Source: S012-113 sp965368405 (lineage in GTDB: Bacteria; Bacteroidota; Bacteroidia; Cytophagales; Cyclobacteriaceae). Taken from it: DNA of 10,508 nucleotides. Of this stretch, positions 7,807 through 10,508 are shown in pieces. A program made the translations under genes and the position numbers. Under the pieces are notes generated by a model, which did no database searches, had not been told where the DNA came from, and was given only the letters and a program-made list of their open reading frames with translations. The stretch's first letter is position 1. Every line of letters begins with the position of its first letter. The stretch lies in the NCBI GenBank assembly GCA_965368405.1, contig CBDUMS010000101.1:1-10508 (forward strand), read 5' to 3'.

Positions 7807-8025
7807 GTAATAGCGGCGGTTGCTGACCAAATCCTAAGTTAATTTACCAAAAATCTGGGGTTTATACCTTCAGAGTAGCGCCTGTCATTTACGAGTGATA
7901 TGCGCTGAGAGTACAATGATATTTATGCCTTCGCATAGACGAATCCGAATAAAATTTATAATTTTCCAGATATTAACTTTCGGGATCTATTCCCAAATCA
8001 CAAAATCTCAATTAAAAATCAGACA
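7807..8025. other. Intergenic gap with imperfect hairpin and weak promoter-like element
   Basis: No coding signal is seen. AGCGC at 7877-7881 and GCGCT at 7902-7906 can pair. Inside them TCAT and GTGA can also pair, around a 6-base loop and across a 3-by-3 internal loop. No T-run follows, so this is not a classical terminator. TAACTTTC at 7974-7981 matches 7 of 8 positions of TAnnTTTG and lies about 45 bases before the ATG at 8026, but no TTG is found at the expected -33 distance. This gap probably holds the metalloprotease promoter, without certainty about which element is used. Confidence 0.35.
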
Positions 8026-10508
8026 ATGTTAAACAAGAAAACACCCCTACTCCTCGGAGTATTGCTGCTAAGCTGCGTTATGGTATACGGGCAAGGCAAG
8101 AAAAAGAAGAGTAAAGACAAAGAGGCTACCACTGAAACCAAAACTGAAAAGAAAGCAACCATTCAGGAAAAAGTTAAAGGATCTAAGAAGATTGAAGGCC
8201 TTTTTACTATGTATCAAGACACTACCAATGGAAGTGTTCAGCTTTACATCGCAAAAGATCAGTTTACGAAAGAGTATATCTACCAAAGCTTTTCAATGGG
8301 TGGACCGCCAGAGTTATTCCTAAATCAAAACATGATTCGAGAAACCTGGGTCTTTAAATTGGAGAAGAAATATGAAAAAATTCGATTCAGCCGACAGAAT
8401 ACGAATTACTACTACGATCCGGCCAATGCGATTAGTAAAGCTGCCAACGTAGATGTCTCGGAATCAATATTTTTTAGTGAAGAGGTAGTTGCAGAAGATG
8501 CTAATGGTTATCTCATAAAGGCCGACGGATTGTTTATTTCGGAAAAACTGGATCCAATTCGCCCCAATTACCCTCCAGGCACGCCTCCAGGCAGGTTTTT
8601 CAAGCTGGGAAAACTAGTTTCAGCCAAATCAGGCTATATAAAAATCAACTCTTACCCAGAAAACACTGATGTGGTTGTGTCGTTGGCCTATGAGAACTCT
8701 TCTCCAATGAATTATGGCGGCAAGGATATCACAGATGCCAGAAATGTAACCGTAAAGATGCAACATTCATTTCTAGAAGTTCCTGACAACAACTATCGTC
8801 CTCGATATGACGATCCACGTGTAGGTTATTTTACCCAGGAAGTTGATGATATGACTACCACAGATCTCTTAAATTATAAGGACATGATTAATCGTTGGCA
8901 CCTAGAGAAAAAAGACCCCTCTGCCGCAATTAGTGAGCCGAAGGAACCTATTGTATGGTGGATAGAAAACACCACGCCGGTAGAGATTCGCGATGTAATT
9001 ATGGAGGCTGGCTTAAAATGGAATGAATCATTTGAGCAAGCAGGATTTAAGAATGCTGTCGTAATGAAAATGATGCCGGATGATGCCACATGGGATCCTG
9101 CCGACATTCGCTATAATGTATTGCGTTGGGTTTCATCTGATTTAGGATTTGCCATCGGGCCAAGTTTTGTTAACCCTAGAACGGGTCAGATTTTGGGCGC
9201 CGATATTACGTTCGATTACGGCATGCTATTATCCCCTATGTATGAAGAGGACACGTATACCGATCTTGCAGGCTGGTCTTCTGAACTGGAAAATGTAATA
9301 AACCCTTATGCAAGCAAGCATTTAAACTGCACCATAGGAACGGCCTTAAAATCGATGCATGCGGCAGCGGTAACTATGGTTGAAACCATGGATGCATCAG
9401 CGGAGGAATTAGAGACCTTAACGGATCAGTTTATTACAGAAGTTGTATTGCACGAGATGGGTCATACATTAGGCTTAAATCATAATATGAAGGCAAGTAC
9501 GATGTTAAGTCCGGCTGAACTAAATAATACCTCAATAACCCGAGAATTAGGCTTAATCGGTTCTGTTATGGACTACTCCATTGTAAACGTGAGCTCTAAT
9601 AAAGCTACACAAGGCGATTATTATACCGTTAAACCAGGACCTTACGACCATTGGGCCATTGAGTTCGGATATTCGCAGTTTACACCAGAGAAGGAAGCTG
9701 AAGGCTTAGCGGCCATATTGAGCAAGAGTACCGATCCTAAGCTCACTTTTGGCAATGATGCAGATATAACCCGTCCTGGCAGTGGAATTGATCCTCGTGT
9801 AATGGTATGGGATATGAGTAGTGATGTGGTGACATATGCACAAGATCGTTTTAAAACGGTTAATAATGCGATGAGTCGTATGCAGGAGCTCTTTGTTAAA
9901 CCAGGAGAATCGTATGCTAACCTCCGATCTCGATACTATACCTTAAACGGGCAACGAGGTGCTATGGCCAGAAACCTTAGTGCACAAATTGGTGGTGTTC
10001 ATGTAGATCGTTCGTTCCCAGGCCAAAAGTCTGAGAACAAACCTTTTACCCCTGTGCCTGCGGCTTATCAAAAACAAGCCATGGATGTGCTCGCTAAGAA
10101 TATCTTTGCACCGGATGCCTTTAAAGCGGATGCGGATATATATGCATATTTACAACGTCAACGACGAGGTTTTAACTTCTTTGGCGGTACAGAAGACCCT
10201 AAAATTCTTGCTACAGTATCTAGTATCCAAAGCTCTTCCTTAAGCTTTATACTGCACCCGGTAACATTAAGCAGGTCTACTTCTACCACGTTGTATGGCA
10301 ATACCTATACGAATACCGATATCATCGCAGACCTCGTTCAAGCCTGCTTTAAAGCAGATATGAACACAAGTGTCAATGCATTCAGACAAACACTTCAGAA
10401 TGATGTTGTCGAGCAACTGATAGCGATTTCGGTAGATAAATCAGATCGATATGAATCGACAGCTGAATCTGCTGCTTATTATAACCTTACCAAACTAAGG
10501 CGTTCACT
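8026..10508 (+). CDS. Exported zinc-dependent metalloprotease, DUF5117/DUF4953 type (3' end outside window)
   Basis: The frame is open from the ATG at 8026 to the window edge: 827 full codons with no stop. Residues 1-22 are a signal peptide (MLNKKTPLLLGVLLLSCVMV, then YG) probably cut before Gln23. LLLSC at 13-17 resembles a lipobox, but the hydrophobic stretch continues past the Cys, so a type I site is more likely. A Lys/Glu/Thr-rich linker follows (about 24-50), then a long beta-rich region of DUF5118/DUF5117 type. A conserved block runs at 362-394 (RYNVLRWVSS, then NPRTGQILGADI). The zinc site is HEMGHTLGLNHN at 476-487, with His476, His480 and His486 as ligands and Glu477 catalytic, followed by a Met-turn-like SVMDYS around Met515. 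This is the zincin architecture of Bacteroidota periplasmic or secreted proteases in this family. Known members are about 800-900 residues, so most of the protein is present. The substrate is unknown. Confidence 0.9.
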   Translation, partial: MLNKKTPLLLGVLLLSCVMVYGQGKKKKSKDKEATTETKTEKKATIQEKVKGSKKIEGLFTMYQDTTNGSVQLYIAKDQFTKEYIYQSFSMGGPPELFLNQNMIRETWVFKLEKKYEKIRFSRQNTNYYYDPANAISKAANVDVSESIFFSEEVVAEDANGYLIKADGLFISEKLDPIRPNYPPGTPPGRFFKLGKLVSAKSGYIKINSYPENTDVVVSLAYENSSPMNYGGKDITDARNVTVKMQHSFLEVPDNNYRPRYDDPRVGYFTQEVDDMTTTDLLNYKDMINRWHLEKKDPSAAISEPKEPIVWWIENTTPVEIRDVIMEAGLKWNESFEQAGFKNAVVMKMMPDDATWDPADIRYNVLRWVSSDLGFAIGPSFVNPRTGQILGADITFDYGMLLSPMYEEDTYTDLAGWSSELENVINPYASKHLNCTIGTALKSMHAAAVTMVETMDASAEELETLTDQFITEVVLHEMGHTLGLNHNMKASTMLSPAELNNTSITRELGLIGSVMDYSIVNVSSNKATQGDYYTVKPGPYDHWAIEFGYSQFTPEKEAEGLAAILSKSTDPKLTFGNDADITRPGSGIDPRVMVWDMSSDVVTYAQDRFKTVNNAMSRMQELFVKPGESYANLRSRYYTLNGQRGAMARNLSAQIGGVHVDRSFPGQKSENKPFTPVPAAYQKQAMDVLAKNIFAPDAFKADADIYAYLQRQRRGFNFFGGTEDPKILATVSSIQSSSLSFILHPVTLSRSTSTTLYGNTYTNTDIIADLVQACFKADMNTSVNAFRQTLQNDVVEQLIAISVDKSDRYESTAESAAYYNLTKLRRS

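Noticed and set aside
341..10508. A defence island, phage or mobile element
   Set aside because: No transposase, integrase, terminal repeats, nuclease or toxin genes are seen. Apart from the large ATPase, the genes are ordinary housekeeping or envelope functions.

Overview
The window looks like a chromosomal stretch from a member of the Bacteroidota, possibly Cytophagales or a relative. The evidence is moderately AT-rich DNA, a TonB C-terminal domain joined to a SusC-type carboxypeptidase-regulatory-like domain, a DUF5117/DUF4953-type zinc metalloprotease, signal peptides whose mature ends begin with Gln, and starts that lack strong Shine-Dalgarno sequences. All recognisable genes lie on the + strand. 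There are no RNA genes, insertion sequences, CRISPR arrays or phage genes.

Layout: (1) 1-131 is the last 42 codons of a sensor histidine kinase. (2) 132-340 is a noncoding gap. (3) 341-3352 encodes a 1003-residue, mostly helical protein. It ends in a STAND/ORC-like P-loop ATPase module and a winged helix, and its Walker A lysine is replaced by glutamine. (4) Seven bases later, 3360-4340 encodes a MscS-family mechanosensitive channel with a signal peptide, so the two are almost certainly one operon. (5) 4341-4505 is a promoter-bearing gap. (6) 4506-7022 is a complete, PLP-dependent glycogen/maltodextrin phosphorylase. (7) 7072-7806 is a lipoprotein that fuses a TonB C-terminal domain to a SusC-type N-terminal-extension domain. 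(8) 7807-8025 is a gap with a weak hairpin. (9) 8026 to the window end is an exported zinc metalloprotease of the gluzincin/metzincin-like HExxHxxGxxH type, still open at the edge (827 codons visible).

The genes do not form one pathway. The most unusual unit is the two-gene set of a large degenerate-Walker ATPase and a MscS channel. The ATPase could be a cytoplasmic or peripheral-membrane partner of the channel, but that is inference from gene order and a basic, aromatic N-terminal segment. The phosphorylase stands alone, without glycogen synthase, branching or debranching genes in view. The last two genes encode envelope proteins typical of Bacteroidota.
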